From CAZAQK01 sp046344715 (GTDB lineage: Bacteria; Pseudomonadota; Alphaproteobacteria; Rickettsiales; SXRF01), in contig JBKDKX010000010.1 in assembly GCA_046344715.1 (NCBI GenBank), forward strand, positions 10,742 to 74,741: 64,000 bases of DNA, in the 5' to 3' direction. Under the pieces are notes generated by a model. The model searched no databases and was not told the origin of the DNA. It saw only the letters and a list, made by a program, of their open reading frames with translations. Below, in pieces: positions 35,574 through 44,097 of this stretch. Positions within the stretch are counted from its first letter, which is position 1. Every line of letters starts with the position of its first letter. The position numbers and the translations under genes are program-made.

Positions 35574-36361
35574 CCAATATCCTCGCCGAAATTTGCACCA
35601 CCAAACGTGAGGAAATATCCAAACGCAAACAAACCACCAGTGAATCTACATTACTTCAGCAGATAAAAAAAACAACCGCACCGCGCAGGTTCATCAGCGC
35701 ACTGAAAAATAAAATTGCCGGCGGGCAGTTCGGACTGATTGCCGAAATTAAAAAAGCTTCGCCCAGCGCTGGGCTGATACGTAAGGATTTTGACCCTGTA
35801 ACACTCGCCAAAGCCTATGAAGCAGGCGGAGCAGCCTGTCTTTCGGTACTCACGGATGAGCCATATTTTCAGGGTCGTGATGAATATCTTCAGCAGGCAA
35901 GAAATACTTGCACCCTACCCCCGCTCCGCAAGGATTTCATGGTGGATACGTACCAGATTACGGAATCACGCGCACTGGGTGCCGATTGTATATTGCTGAT
36001 TATGGCTGCACTCTCTGATGCACAGGCAAAGGAAATGTATGCCGCAAGCACAGCACTTGGCATGGACACACTCTTTGAAGTGCATGATATGCACGAGCTG
36101 GAACGCACACTGGCACTTGCGCCACAAATGATTGGCATCAATAACCGTAACCTTAAAACCATGGCGGTTGATTTAAGCACTTCAGAATCACTTGCAAAAC
36201 ACATTCCGCCTACTATCCTAACGGTATGTGAAAGCGGTATTCGCACACATGAGGATGTCCTACGTATGAAAAATGCAGGCATTTCTTGCTTTCTGGTAGG
36301 AGAATCACTCATGCGCGAAACCGATGTAACACAGGCAACACGCCAGCTACTTGGAGCATAA
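35570..36361 (+). CDS. trpC: indole-3-glycerol phosphate synthase
   Basis: This 263-residue TIM barrel has FGLIAEIKKASPSAGLIR (catalytic Lys), GGAACLSVLTDEPYFQG, LRKDFMVDTYQI and GINNRNLKTM. It forms the indole-glycerol phosphate ring. There is no trpF fusion, so phosphoribosylanthranilate isomerase and TrpAB must be elsewhere. It overlaps trpD by four bases. Confidence 0.97.
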   Translation: MTNILAEICTTKREEISKRKQTTSESTLLQQIKKTTAPRRFISALKNKIAGGQFGLIAEIKKASPSAGLIRKDFDPVTLAKAYEAGGAACLSVLTDEPYFQGRDEYLQQARNTCTLPPLRKDFMVDTYQITESRALGADCILLIMAALSDAQAKEMYAASTALGMDTLFEVHDMHELERTLALAPQMIGINNRNLKTMAVDLSTSESLAKHIPPTILTVCESGIRTHEDVLRMKNAGISCFLVGESLMRETDVTQATRQLLGA

Positions 36362-36362
36362 T

Positions 36363-37049
36363 ATGCAGGATTTTCTTTCGTGGTTTAGCTTTCAGGATTT
36401 GATTGCATTGGTATTTTTCCTCACCTGCTGGTTTGGATATGCGCGTTATGCAGAGCATGAATCACGCCCCAATTTGGTATCTGCCACCAACCACTACCGC
36501 CTGCAATGGATGCGGGAAATGCTGGCACGGGAAAACCGTTCGCTTGATGCAATAATGGTAGGTAACCTCGCCCGCAGCTTTACCTTCTTTGCCAGCACTA
36601 CCATTTTCATTTTAGCCGCGCTGGTTTCTATGCTGGGATACCGCGAACGCATGAATGAAATTCTCTCCCATCTGCCATTTACGACACTGAACGACCCTGT
36701 CATGTGGCAGATAAAAATCTTCCTGCTCATTATCATCTTTATTTATGCTTTCTTTAAATACACATGGTCGATGCGCCAGTATAATTATGTGAGCATCTTC
36801 ATCGCTGCCGCCCCTGATTACCGCGTGCGTAAAGACGAGCATGAGGAAATCGCCATACAGGGCGCACAGCTCACCGGCAATGCCGCCAAACATTTCAATA
36901 ATGGTCTGCGTGCTTATTATTTCGGGCTTGCTGCGCTTGCATGGTGCATCAATCCGTATTTGTTTATCATCGCAACATTCTGGGTGGTATTGGTGACATA
37001 TCGTCGAGAATTCCGTTCGCACACGCTCAAAACACTAGTTAAAAAATGA
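36363..37049 (+). CDS. DUF599 family membrane protein
   Basis: ATG at 36363 has GGAG seven bases upstream, giving 228 residues. Four membrane helices (about 10-30, 65-88, 115-135, 185-215) and the conserved ANHYRLQWMREMLARENR-type cytoplasmic segment match the DUF599 family of unknown function. It directly follows trpC and overlaps the next gene by four bases, so it is transcribed with the trp genes. Confidence 0.82.
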   Translation: MQDFLSWFSFQDLIALVFFLTCWFGYARYAEHESRPNLVSATNHYRLQWMREMLARENRSLDAIMVGNLARSFTFFASTTIFILAALVSMLGYRERMNEILSHLPFTTLNDPVMWQIKIFLLIIIFIYAFFKYTWSMRQYNYVSIFIAAAPDYRVRKDEHEEIAIQGAQLTGNAAKHFNNGLRAYYFGLAALAWCINPYLFIIATFWVVLVTYRREFRSHTLKTLVKK

Positions 37050-38092
37050 GCAAACGCCCGTGGAGTGATTTCTCATCCTGCACATCGCAGACATTCGTAA
37101 AAGATTTGCTGGTAGATGCCTTGCCCGTATCACCGATTGATTTGTGCGACATGCGATCACACAGAAGGGCAGAACGTGTGAATGCCTGCGGTGGGCACGA
37201 CCCCATCCGCATACATGTTGCCTATGCGCAAGATTATCTGGCGTATGATGACAATGGCGTTCTCTATACGCCGGACGAAGAAACATACAAAAAATTACCG
37301 CGCGAAAAACGCCTGAACAAGTTCGGCCTTGCGTATCGGCACGATGCACAGCTTTATTTGCATAAGACGCTGGGAGACATCATAGTCGGTGCTGCTGTTT
37401 ACCTATATAACACACATGGCTGGCGTACCGTTATTTATGATGGTTTGCGCACCATGGAAGGTGCTTATAAACTGTATTGCTTCGCGCCGGAAAGTGACAT
37501 AACGGGTGGCCTGCTCGCCTTGCCCGGCCAAAGCGCGCATAACAAAGGCATGGCGGTTGACTCCATGATGGAAGATGCGAATGGCCACGAAGTTGATATG
37601 GGCGGACATTTTGACCATCTGGATATGGAATCTAACAACCGTGTATACACAGGCTATGCGATATCCATCGCTGCAAAACAAAACCGCCTGATCCGTGAGG
37701 CTGCGTTCCTGCGTAGTGCACTCACACAGAATATGCTGGTTGCACCGCTGCGATCAGAATTCTGGGACGACCGCCTGCCAGAAAACCGTGAGGATTTATG
37801 GAGGGTACTGGATTCTGCTGCGCGCTGCCTTGGGATTACATTACTTACAGCAGAAGATTTGCAGCTACGAAAAACGGATAAAAAACTCTTCTCGCAAAAA
37901 TGGGAACGCTGGAGTTATTCGGATTTCCTTGCCAAATGGCGGGAAGTATTCAAAGGCCGCGAGGCAGAATTAATAAAACTTTTCGGGATTGCCACCCCAC
38001 CCGTGCGTGAACGCGTAGAATTTTATCATGGCAATTACCAACCGATTTATGACCGCGATTTGGTGGCAAGCGGGAAGAATTTGACCTGCTAG
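37046..38092 (+). CDS. M15-family D-Ala-D-Ala dipeptidase-like protein (VanX/DdpX-like)
   Basis: This 348-residue protein contains the zinc-site motif QSAHNKGMAVD (SxHxxxxAxD) and the following MGGHFDHLD segment of VanX-like peptidases. The expected C-terminal EWWH motif appears as SEFWDD, so the third zinc ligand His is replaced by Asp. No signal peptide is visible. It could be a divergent cytoplasmic dipeptidase or an inactive relative. The C-terminal 90 residues are basic and unlike VanX. It overlaps the DUF599 gene by four bases. Confidence 0.72.
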   Translation: MSKRPWSDFSSCTSQTFVKDLLVDALPVSPIDLCDMRSHRRAERVNACGGHDPIRIHVAYAQDYLAYDDNGVLYTPDEETYKKLPREKRLNKFGLAYRHDAQLYLHKTLGDIIVGAAVYLYNTHGWRTVIYDGLRTMEGAYKLYCFAPESDITGGLLALPGQSAHNKGMAVDSMMEDANGHEVDMGGHFDHLDMESNNRVYTGYAISIAAKQNRLIREAAFLRSALTQNMLVAPLRSEFWDDRLPENREDLWRVLDSAARCLGITLLTAEDLQLRKTDKKLFSQKWERWSYSDFLAKWREVFKGREAELIKLFGIATPPVRERVEFYHGNYQPIYDRDLVASGKNLTC

Positions 38093-38254
38093 ATTTCTGC
38101 CATCCACGTTTGACGTGGTTGTGACAACCAGAGTGTTAGCACACTTTTTTGAGCCTATATTTATAGGAATACTCGCATCTGCTACACACCGGATGGGGGA
38201 AAATAAAATTATTTTTTATTTTATATCATCACCGCGAAAGCAGGAATGATAATT
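38093..38254. other. convergent intergenic region, small hairpins and a degenerate repeat
   Basis: Contains a short hairpin CCACGT-TTG-ACGTGG followed by T-rich sequence, which could end the plus-strand trp operon, and at 38226-38252 a decayed family A palindrome half (ACCGCGAAAGCAGGAATGA). No gene is seen. Confidence 0.4.
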
Positions 38255-39262
38255 TTAAAGAATAGCGCGGATTCTTTCTGCAAGCTGCCGCATTTCATCT
38301 GCGGCATTATAGCTCCAGCCATCCCAGCTACCCGTCCAGATATGGGCAACACCGGTATTTATAAGGCCATCTGCAAAGCATGAAGGTTTGGTATTTGTGT
38401 GTCCTGCAAGCGGCAGAATATAAAGCGGTTTACCGGTTGCTGCCGCCTCGCTCATCATATTCACCGAATCATTGGTGACAAAAATACTATCGGCCAATGC
38501 CAGCATTCCCATATACGGATTTTCGCCGATGCCATCATATATATGCACGCGCTGATTATCACCGAATACTTCTTTCAATATACGCGTATTATTTTCACCG
38601 GTACGACGCGAAACGGTAATCAGCAATGTACCCGTCGTCGTTGTCTGAATCGCCCGCAATTTGGTGATTACCTCTTGCATGGCAGTAAGCGTGAGTTTGT
38701 ATTTATTAGTTGAACCACCGAGTAGCACAGAAATATATGGCTTCGGATAATTCGCAAATATCGGCTGGAATTTTGCCTGTGCAGCCCAAAGTTTTTCCTG
38801 CGTAATAGAATGCAGCGCATACTGCGTTTTTATGACATTATTGCCAGTAATAGCATCATGCTGCATGGCCACCACCACATCAAAATGCTTCGGTGACACA
38901 TGTGGATCTTGGATATGAATGAATTTTGTCATCGCGAGGCTCGAAGAGCCGTGGCGATCCAGCTCTGGATTGCTTCGCTGCGCTCGCAATGACGATTGCA
39001 GCCCCATTGCCACCATCGCTGGCCTTCTGCCGCAGCTAATCACCACATCCGGCCACGGCGGAGAAAAACCATCACTACCTTCTGCCAACAAATGCGGAAT
39101 TACGAATTTACTTAATCCTGCGGCATACGCACTGTTTGGCAGCCAAACGAAAGGCGGCTTCACTTCCGCTTCTTTCATCTGCACATCAAGATTCAGCGCT
39201 TCAGCAAGCGCGCGAACCTGCGCCTCCATACCCGCGCTTGCAGCCAATCCCCAGACGTTCAC
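38255..39262 (-). CDS. ELM1/GtrOC1-family putative glycosyltransferase with in-frame repeat insertion
   Basis: This 335-residue protein is of the mitochondrial-fission ELM1 family (VISCGRRPAMVAMGL, FIHIQDPHVSPKHFDVVV, ISVLLGGSTNKYKLT, SIFVTNDSVNMMSEAAATGKPLYILPL), thought to be nucleotide-sugar binding glycosyltransferases. Between MVAMGLQ and KFIHIQDP lie about 22 extra residues translated from a family B palindrome (38928-38993); the frame is kept. It overlaps radC by four bases. Homologues normally join the two flanking motifs with a short loop. Confidence 0.83.
   Translation of the reverse strand: MNVWGLAASAGMEAQVRALAEALNLDVQMKEAEVKPPFVWLPNSAYAAGLSKFVIPHLLAEGSDGFSPPWPDVVISCGRRPAMVAMGLQSSLRAQRSNPELDRHGSSSLAMTKFIHIQDPHVSPKHFDVVVAMQHDAITGNNVIKTQYALHSITQEKLWAAQAKFQPIFANYPKPYISVLLGGSTNKYKLTLTAMQEVITKLRAIQTTTTGTLLITVSRRTGENNTRILKEVFGDNQRVHIYDGIGENPYMGMLALADSIFVTNDSVNMMSEAAATGKPLYILPLAGHTNTKPSCFADGLINTGVAHIWTGSWDGWSYNAADEMRQLAERIRAIL
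38928..38993. repeat. dispersed palindrome, family B (copy 2), inside a coding gene
   Basis: A 66-base element with arms GTCATCGCGAGGC... and ...CGCTCGCAATGAC. Its length is a multiple of three and its reading frame is open, so it adds 22 codons to the ELM1-like gene. Its right arm is nearly identical to the copy at 2881-2954. Confidence 0.88.
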
Positions 39263-39954
39263 ATTAATCCCTTTGACTTAAATGAAAAATGCTTCTTAGC
39301 GCCAATGATTACATGATCATGTACTTCAATGCCCAGTGGCCGCGCGGCCTGTACAATCTGCGTGGTCACATCAATATCTGCTTTGCTGGGGTTTACATCA
39401 CCGCTCGGATGATTATGCACCAAAATCATGCTGGATGCGCCAAGCTCCAGCGCACGCTTCACCACTTCACGTGGATATACCGGCGTATGGTTTACCGTGC
39501 CTTTCTGCTGGCGTTCATCGGCGATGAGTTCCAACTTGTGATTGAGAAATAGCACATGAAATTCCTCATGTATCAGCTGGCCAAATTGCAGGCGGCAATA
39601 ATCAAGTAATTGTGTCCAGCTTTTGACTATTGGCTTGTCCGCCACCTCTTCGCGCAGCAAACGCTCCGCCGCCGCCTTTGCCACTTTGATGGCAACCACC
39701 GCCGCTTCGCCAATGCCCTCCACCTTCATCAGTTCCAGCGGTTCGGCATGCAGTATCTTTCCGAAGCTGCCGAAATGTGCCAGCAATGCCTTGGCCAACG
39801 GCTTTACATCACCCATGGGTTTAGCAGGAAACAATATCATCTCGAGTAATTCATAGTCCGCCAGCGCATTTGCACCATTTTGCAGGAAGCGTTCCCTAAG
39901 CCGCTTGCGATGGCCTATGTGGTGAGGTTTAGCTGCAGTAATTGCTTCATTCAT
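39259..39954 (-). CDS. radC: RadC family JAB/MPN-domain protein
   Basis: This 231-residue protein has an N-terminal helix-hairpin-helix region (HRKRLRERFLQNGANALADY, MKVEGIGEAAVVAIKVAKA) and a C-terminal JAB1/MPN-like metalloprotease-fold domain with LVHNHPSGDVNPSKADIDVT carrying the metal ligands. Despite its name its role in repair is doubtful and the enzymatic activity is undefined. Overlaps both neighbours by four bases. Confidence 0.93.
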   Translation of the reverse strand: MNEAITAAKPHHIGHRKRLRERFLQNGANALADYELLEMILFPAKPMGDVKPLAKALLAHFGSFGKILHAEPLELMKVEGIGEAAVVAIKVAKAAAERLLREEVADKPIVKSWTQLLDYCRLQFGQLIHEEFHVLFLNHKLELIADERQQKGTVNHTPVYPREVVKRALELGASSMILVHNHPSGDVNPSKADIDVTTQIVQAARPLGIEVHDHVIIGAKKHFSFKSKGLM

Positions 39955-40406
39955 TTGATCATGGTCTTGAAATGTTCCAATGTCATTGTACCATCTCTAG
40001 TAGTCAGCGTGTTGTCATTCACGGTAATTGTAGATACAGCGCACCCATTATTTAGTGAATCATAATACGCACCATCTTTACTTTTTATCATAATCATCAC
40101 GTAGAATTTCTCCGGCGGTGTAACAATTCCATATGGACACATGCTGCTCCACGCTTTAGCCCTGATAGTAGTACGTTCTTCTTTACCCTTTAGAACAGTT
40201 TCAACAGCTATATCAACAAATTCTGGGGTGTTTTCCAACTTGTCCTCACCTTGCTGCAGTGGCGTAATGCGCTTGCCAATAATTACCAAATCAGCTGCAT
40301 CCAGACTGTCTTGTACACTCCAATAGCTTGGGCAAGGCTCACATGCCATTGCTTTGGAAGAATACATAAAAATAATCGTAATGAGAAATAATGTCACATT
40401 ACGCAT
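39951..40406 (-). CDS. secreted protein with N-terminal Cys motif (TIMP/NTR-like?)
   Basis: ATG at 40406 gives 151 residues with a signal peptide (MRNVTLFLITIIFMY..., cleavage after AMA at residue 21). The mature protein begins CEPCP and continues DAADLVIIGKRI, then VDIAVETVLKGKEERTTIRA and a second Cys pair, which loosely recalls the netrin/TIMP-like fold; this is a weak resemblance. It overlaps the map stop by 8 bases, so it is cotranscribed with map and radC. Confidence 0.66.
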   Translation of the reverse strand: MRNVTLFLITIIFMYSSKAMACEPCPSYWSVQDSLDAADLVIIGKRITPLQQGEDKLENTPEFVDIAVETVLKGKEERTTIRAKAWSSMCPYGIVTPPEKFYVMIMIKSKDGAYYDSLNNGCAVSTITVNDNTLTTRDGTMTLEHFKTMIK

Positions 40407-41196
40407 AAGGCGGTTGGTTTTTCTTAGTCGGTGAACTCGTAAAAATCTCATAGCCCGTGGCGGTTACGGCCAGTGTGTGCTCGAACTGCGCAGAGAGCGA
40501 TTTATCCCGTGTGGTCACCGTCCAACCATCATGACGGCTTAAATGCGTTGCCCAGTGGCCGGCGTTTATCATCGGCTCCACGGTAAAGAACATGCCTTCT
40601 TTCAGCACTTCGCCTTCGCCCGGTTCGCCGTAATGCAAAATGTTTGGTGCGGTGTGGAACACTTGCCCGATGCCGTGCCCGCAATAATCACGCACCACAG
40701 AATATCCATGTTTTTCCGCATAGGTTTGTATGGCATGGCCAATGTGCCCCACCGTATTACCAGGCTTTACCTGCTCAATACCCAGCATCATCGCCTCATA
40801 GGTCACCTGCGTCAGGCGCTTGGCCTTAATCGGTGGCTCACCTGCCCAGTACATGCGTGAGGTGTCACCATACCAGCCATCGAGTATTACCGTAACATCC
40901 ACATTCACGATATCGCTATTTTTCAGGCGCAGATCCCCCGGAATACCATGACACACCACATGATTCACCGAGGTGCAGATAGATTTAGGAAAACCGCGGT
41001 AATTCAGCGGCGCCGGAATCGCCCCCCGAGATAGAATCATCTCATGACACAGATCATTAATCTCACCGGTAGTTATCCCCGGCTGCACATGGCCTGCTAC
41101 CATATCCAGCACCTCGGCGGCAAGTTTCCCCGCAGCGCGCATACCCTCAAGGTCTTTGGAGGTGTGTATTTTTATCGGTCTTGTATCGTCTAACAC
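40399..41196 (-). CDS. map: methionine aminopeptidase type I
   Basis: This 265-residue enzyme removes initiator Met. It has VCHGIPGDLRLKNSDIVNVDV (first metal Asp), YGDTSRMYWAGE (Asp), CGHGIGQVFHTAPNILHYG (His) and the Glu motifs FFTVEPMINAG and FEHTLAVT. It is the first gene of a minus-strand operon with the secreted protein, radC and the ELM1-like gene. Confidence 0.97.
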   Translation of the reverse strand: MLDDTRPIKIHTSKDLEGMRAAGKLAAEVLDMVAGHVQPGITTGEINDLCHEMILSRGAIPAPLNYRGFPKSICTSVNHVVCHGIPGDLRLKNSDIVNVDVTVILDGWYGDTSRMYWAGEPPIKAKRLTQVTYEAMMLGIEQVKPGNTVGHIGHAIQTYAEKHGYSVVRDYCGHGIGQVFHTAPNILHYGEPGEGEVLKEGMFFTVEPMINAGHWATHLSRHDGWTVTTRDKSLSAQFEHTLAVTATGYEIFTSSPTKKNQPPYA

Positions 41197-41246
41197 TTTA
41201 TCATCCTATTCGTTGCATTTTGCCAGTATAGTGCTAGTTTTTATGT

Positions 41247-41978
41247 ATGCAAACAGCATGTCTTATAATTATTGGAAATGAAATCCTTTCTGGCCGTACG
41301 CAGGACAAAAACCTCGCATGGATAGCTAACCAGTTGAATGACGCGGGAATACGCCTGATGGAAGTACGCGTTATTCCTGATGTTGAACAAACTATTATTG
41401 ATACGGTGAATGCCTGCCGCAGCCAGTTTACCTATGTGTTTACCACAGGCGGCATAGGCCCTACGCATGATGACATTACCTCGGAATGCATTGCTAAGGC
41501 CTTTGGCCTACCCTTCGAGCGTCATCCGGAAGCCAAGGCCATCCTAGAAAAACATTACGGCGACCAGATAAATGACGCGCGCCTTAGCATGGCCGATATG
41601 CCGCGCAATGCACGGCTGATTTATAACCCCGTGAGTGCCGCCCCCGGTTTTGTGGTTGAAAATGTCTATGTGCTGGCGGGCGTGCCTTCCATCATGCAGG
41701 CGATGTTCCTGAGCATAAAAAATGAGCTTGAAGGTGGAGAGAAAATGCTCTCGCGCACGCTTGCTGCGTTTGTGACCGAAGGTATGCTGGCCGACGGACT
41801 CACGAAGATTCAGGATGCCAACCCAGAGGTGGAAATCGGCAGTTATCCCTTTTTCCGTGATCAGAAACTGGGCACAAGCCTTGTGTCACGCGGCACCGAT
41901 AAAGTACAGCTGGAGCGAGTGGCCGAGGAAATACGCCAGCTACTGCTAAGCTTTACCAGCGTGATTTACGAGGAGTAA
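41247..41978 (+). CDS. CinA-like molybdopterin-binding (MoCF) domain protein
   Basis: This 243-residue protein is the N-terminal COG1058 part of CinA: ACLIIIGNEILSGRTQDKN, VFTTGGIGPTHDDITSECIAKAFG, and PGFVVENVYVLAGVPSIM. The C-terminal nicotinamide-nucleotide amidase domain is absent, as is common in Alphaproteobacteria. It diverges from map. Confidence 0.92.
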   Translation: MQTACLIIIGNEILSGRTQDKNLAWIANQLNDAGIRLMEVRVIPDVEQTIIDTVNACRSQFTYVFTTGGIGPTHDDITSECIAKAFGLPFERHPEAKAILEKHYGDQINDARLSMADMPRNARLIYNPVSAAPGFVVENVYVLAGVPSIMQAMFLSIKNELEGGEKMLSRTLAAFVTEGMLADGLTKIQDANPEVEIGSYPFFRDQKLGTSLVSRGTDKVQLERVAEEIRQLLLSFTSVIYEE

Positions 41979-42002
41979 CACCCCGCCGAATGGCAGGGCT
42001 AT
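41979..42002. repeat. dispersed palindrome, family C (degenerate copy)
   Basis: ACACCCCGCCGAATGGCAGG followed by GCTA repeats the core of the 14850/14937 elements with one change. It fills the gap between the convergent cinA-like and outer-membrane protein genes, where it could act as a bidirectional transcript end. Confidence 0.7.
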
Positions 42003-42003
42003 A

Positions 42004-42657
42004 CTAAAACTTGAAACGTGCACCCACTTCAGCAGTATGCGCCGTCACATCATCCAGCTTCACCTTGCCGGTGGCGGTGGTGTATTCCGGTGAATCAACC
42101 ACGAAGTAACGATAACCAAAACCCCATTCGGTATTTGGCATGCTGGTCGGCGCATAAGAAAGACCGGCCATAAACTGATAGGCCATGGTATTATCTTCAT
42201 CGTCCGCTGTGTTGCCCAAGCCGCTGTTATGACTGAGGATAGCTGTAGCGATACCCGCACCACCGCCAACATATGGCGTCATCTGGCTGTTATTGCGGAA
42301 ATCATAAAACGCATTCACCATATAGCTGGCCACGCGCAATTTGCCTGGAGATGCGGTTGAAACGCCACTCAGCGTTGTATTATCCAGTGAATTTTCATGG
42401 TACGCCGCTTCCAGCTCCATACGCATATTGCTGAAAGGCTGCATCCCAAACGGCATCTGGTAACCTAAGGAAATTGCTGCAACGCCACCCATATCAAAGC
42501 CCTGCTCCCCCGTGGAGGTACCGCTTACATCGGAATCATCAAGATAGGTCAACCCGCCGGAAAGCCCCACATACCAGCGCGGCCATGCTTGATCAGCATT
42601 TGCGGCAGCAGATACGGTTAAGGCTACAAGACTCACGGTTGCAAACAATTTATTCAT
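42004..42657 (-). CDS. outer membrane beta-barrel protein
   Basis: ATG at 42657 follows a GGGGGA ribosome binding site and gives 217 residues: a signal peptide cleaved after ANA (residue 21), alternating amphipathic strands (WYVGLSGGLTYL, AAISLGYQMPF, TPYVGGGAGIAT, EWGFGYRYFVV) and a C-terminal Phe (GARFKF), the outer-membrane sorting signature. It is an OmpA/OmpW-like eight-stranded barrel. Function unknown. Confidence 0.87.
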   Translation of the reverse strand: MNKLFATVSLVALTVSAAANADQAWPRWYVGLSGGLTYLDDSDVSGTSTGEQGFDMGGVAAISLGYQMPFGMQPFSNMRMELEAAYHENSLDNTTLSGVSTASPGKLRVASYMVNAFYDFRNNSQMTPYVGGGAGIATAILSHNSGLGNTADDEDNTMAYQFMAGLSYAPTSMPNTEWGFGYRYFVVDSPEYTTATGKVKLDDVTAHTAEVGARFKF

Positions 42658-42791
42658 ATTCTTCCCCCTGATGCATACCATATGTGGTAGTGATAAAAAC
42701 TACTGGATAAATACACCTTGTGGCTGCTATACGCAAGTCGTAAACATAAACTACCTACTGAATAATCGCAGTAGGCTGAGCCGGATGCGAA

Positions 42792-42857
42792 GGTTTTTCG
42801 AGAACCGCAGCGCAGGCGTACACTCCAGTACGTGCGCAGCGGAAGCACAGAAAAACC
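42792..42857. repeat. long hairpin upstream of tRNA-Leu
   Basis: Outer arms GGTTTTTC / GAAAAACC and inner arms GCGCAGGCGTAC / GTACGTGCGC pair around a short loop. It resembles dispersed hairpin repeats of other bacteria. The sequence just before it (GTAGGCTGAGCCGGATGCGAA) recurs in altered form near 61863. Confidence 0.6.
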
Positions 42858-42888
42858 AAGCAAGGCGGCCAGCATAATGTGATTAAAT

Positions 42889-42975
42889 GCTCTCGTGGCG
42901 GAATTGGTAGACGCAAGGGACTTAAAATCCCTCGACTTCACGGTCGTACCGGTTCGATTCCGGTCGAGAGCACCA
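42889..42975 (+). tRNA. tRNA-Leu (anticodon UAA)
   Basis: An 87-base class II tRNA: acceptor stem GCTCTCG / CGAGAGC, D-arm with TGGTAGACGC, anticodon stem-loop with loop CTTAAAA (anticodon TAA), an extended variable arm typical of tRNA-Leu, the T-loop GGTTCGATTCC and an encoded CCA end. It reads UUA and UUG codons. Confidence 0.96.
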
Positions 42976-43121
42976 TCCGCTTTCGCTAATTTTTGGCAAA
43001 GCCAAAAATTTAGCTACAGCGCGATTGGGTGTGCCCAATTGCGATGGAGCATGCGAAACGGATGCCGCGCTGTAGTGACTGCGCTGTAACGAAGTGAAAG
43101 CGAGGAACGAAAGCGGGCTTT

Positions 43122-43361
43122 ATGAAATACGTATACATACTTCAAAGCGAGATAGAGCCTGATAGATATTACACTGGCTCAACTAATGATTTAAAACGGC
43201 GTCATGCCGAACATAATGACGGAAAATCTATCCACACCAACAAATACCGCCCCTGGAGACTGAAAATGTATATCGCGTTCAGCGACGAACAAAAAGCAGA
43301 CGAATTTGAGGCCTTTCTAAAAACGGGGAACGGCAGGGCATTTGCCAAAAAGCATTTTTAA
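43122..43361 (+). CDS. small GIY-YIG nuclease family protein
   Basis: This 79-residue single-domain protein has MKYVYILQSEIEPDRYYTGS (GIY-YIG core) and LKRRHAEHNDG with the catalytic Arg. It belongs to a different subgroup from the 96-residue protein at 21419-21709 and has no flanking perfect inverted repeat. It lies 150 bases after tRNA-Leu in a stretch of small genes, an accessory-type setting. Confidence 0.83.
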   Translation: MKYVYILQSEIEPDRYYTGSTNDLKRRHAEHNDGKSIHTNKYRPWRLKMYIAFSDEQKADEFEAFLKTGNGRAFAKKHF

Positions 43362-43478
43362 GAACGGTTCCATTCCGCATGGAAGCCTGAGTTGGCGCTG
43401 GTTCTAACTTTCCGATACCCAATTTTCGCGGATTCGGATAGAAATGATGGAATTCAAATAGATGAGCGGTTATAGCAG

Positions 43479-43820
43479 ATGACAATTATCCAATTTATTT
43501 CAGCTTTTGGACTCGGTGCGATTGTTAACGCGTTGATACAAGCGTGGCTCTCACAACGTGCCGATAATGCGAAGCGCAACTTTCAAGAAAAGAAAGAATG
43601 CTATGTTGGCCTCTTAGAGGCACGTAATCGCTGTAGAATGGCACCCACAATGCAATCCATACAAGATCTTGAGCTTTGGCGCTTACGATGCGAATTGGTA
43701 GCTCCGCATAACATCAGAGAGGTTCTCAGGAAAACCTCTATACAAGACGACGCCACCCAGATAGCTGCCTACGAAGAGCTGAAGCGTCTATTTCGTGAAG
43801 ATTTACGAGTAACAAAATAA
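43479..43820 (+). CDS. hypothetical protein with N-terminal membrane segment
   Basis: This 113-residue protein has a hydrophobic N-terminus (about 3-24, IIQFISAFGLGAIVNALIQA) and a charged helical C-terminal part with several Arg and Cys. No domain recognised. It stands between the small GIY-YIG gene and the PhnA-like gene on the plus strand. Confidence 0.52.
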   Translation: MTIIQFISAFGLGAIVNALIQAWLSQRADNAKRNFQEKKECYVGLLEARNRCRMAPTMQSIQDLELWRLRCELVAPHNIREVLRKTSIQDDATQIAAYEELKRLFREDLRVTK

Positions 43821-43866
43821 TTAGACCGCTAATATCTTGTATTAACCACTTCCAAAAAGGCCACAT

Positions 43867-44091
43867 ATGACCGAAGAACTCAAAGTTAAAGACGCAAACG
43901 GCAATCTTCTGAAGGAAGGTGATTCCGTCACGCTTATTAAAGACCTGCCGGTGAAAGGCACGAATGTAACGCTCAAGCGCGGCACGCTGATAAAAAACAT
44001 TCGCCTCACGCATGATGAAGAAAACATCGAGTGCAACGCCGAAAAAGTCAAAGGTCTGGTGCTTAAAACCTGCTTTTTGAAGAAAGCGTAA
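43867..44091 (+). CDS. PhnA/YjdM-type small protein
   Basis: This 74-residue protein consists of the C-terminal domain of the YjdM (PhnA) family: VKDANGNLLKEGDSVTLIKD, LPVKGTNVTLKRGT and GLVLKTCFLKK. The N-terminal zinc ribbon of the longer homologues is missing, as in many short family members. The domain is an SH3-like barrel; despite the old name no phosphonate role is established. Confidence 0.85.
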   Translation: MTEELKVKDANGNLLKEGDSVTLIKDLPVKGTNVTLKRGTLIKNIRLTHDEENIECNAEKVKGLVLKTCFLKKA

Positions 44092-44097
44092 GCGCGC

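Noticed and set aside
43122..43361. Second GIY-YIG gene as another repeat-flanked mobile unit
   Set aside because: No perfect inverted repeat flanks it and it belongs to a different GIY-YIG subgroup; no evidence of the same arrangement.
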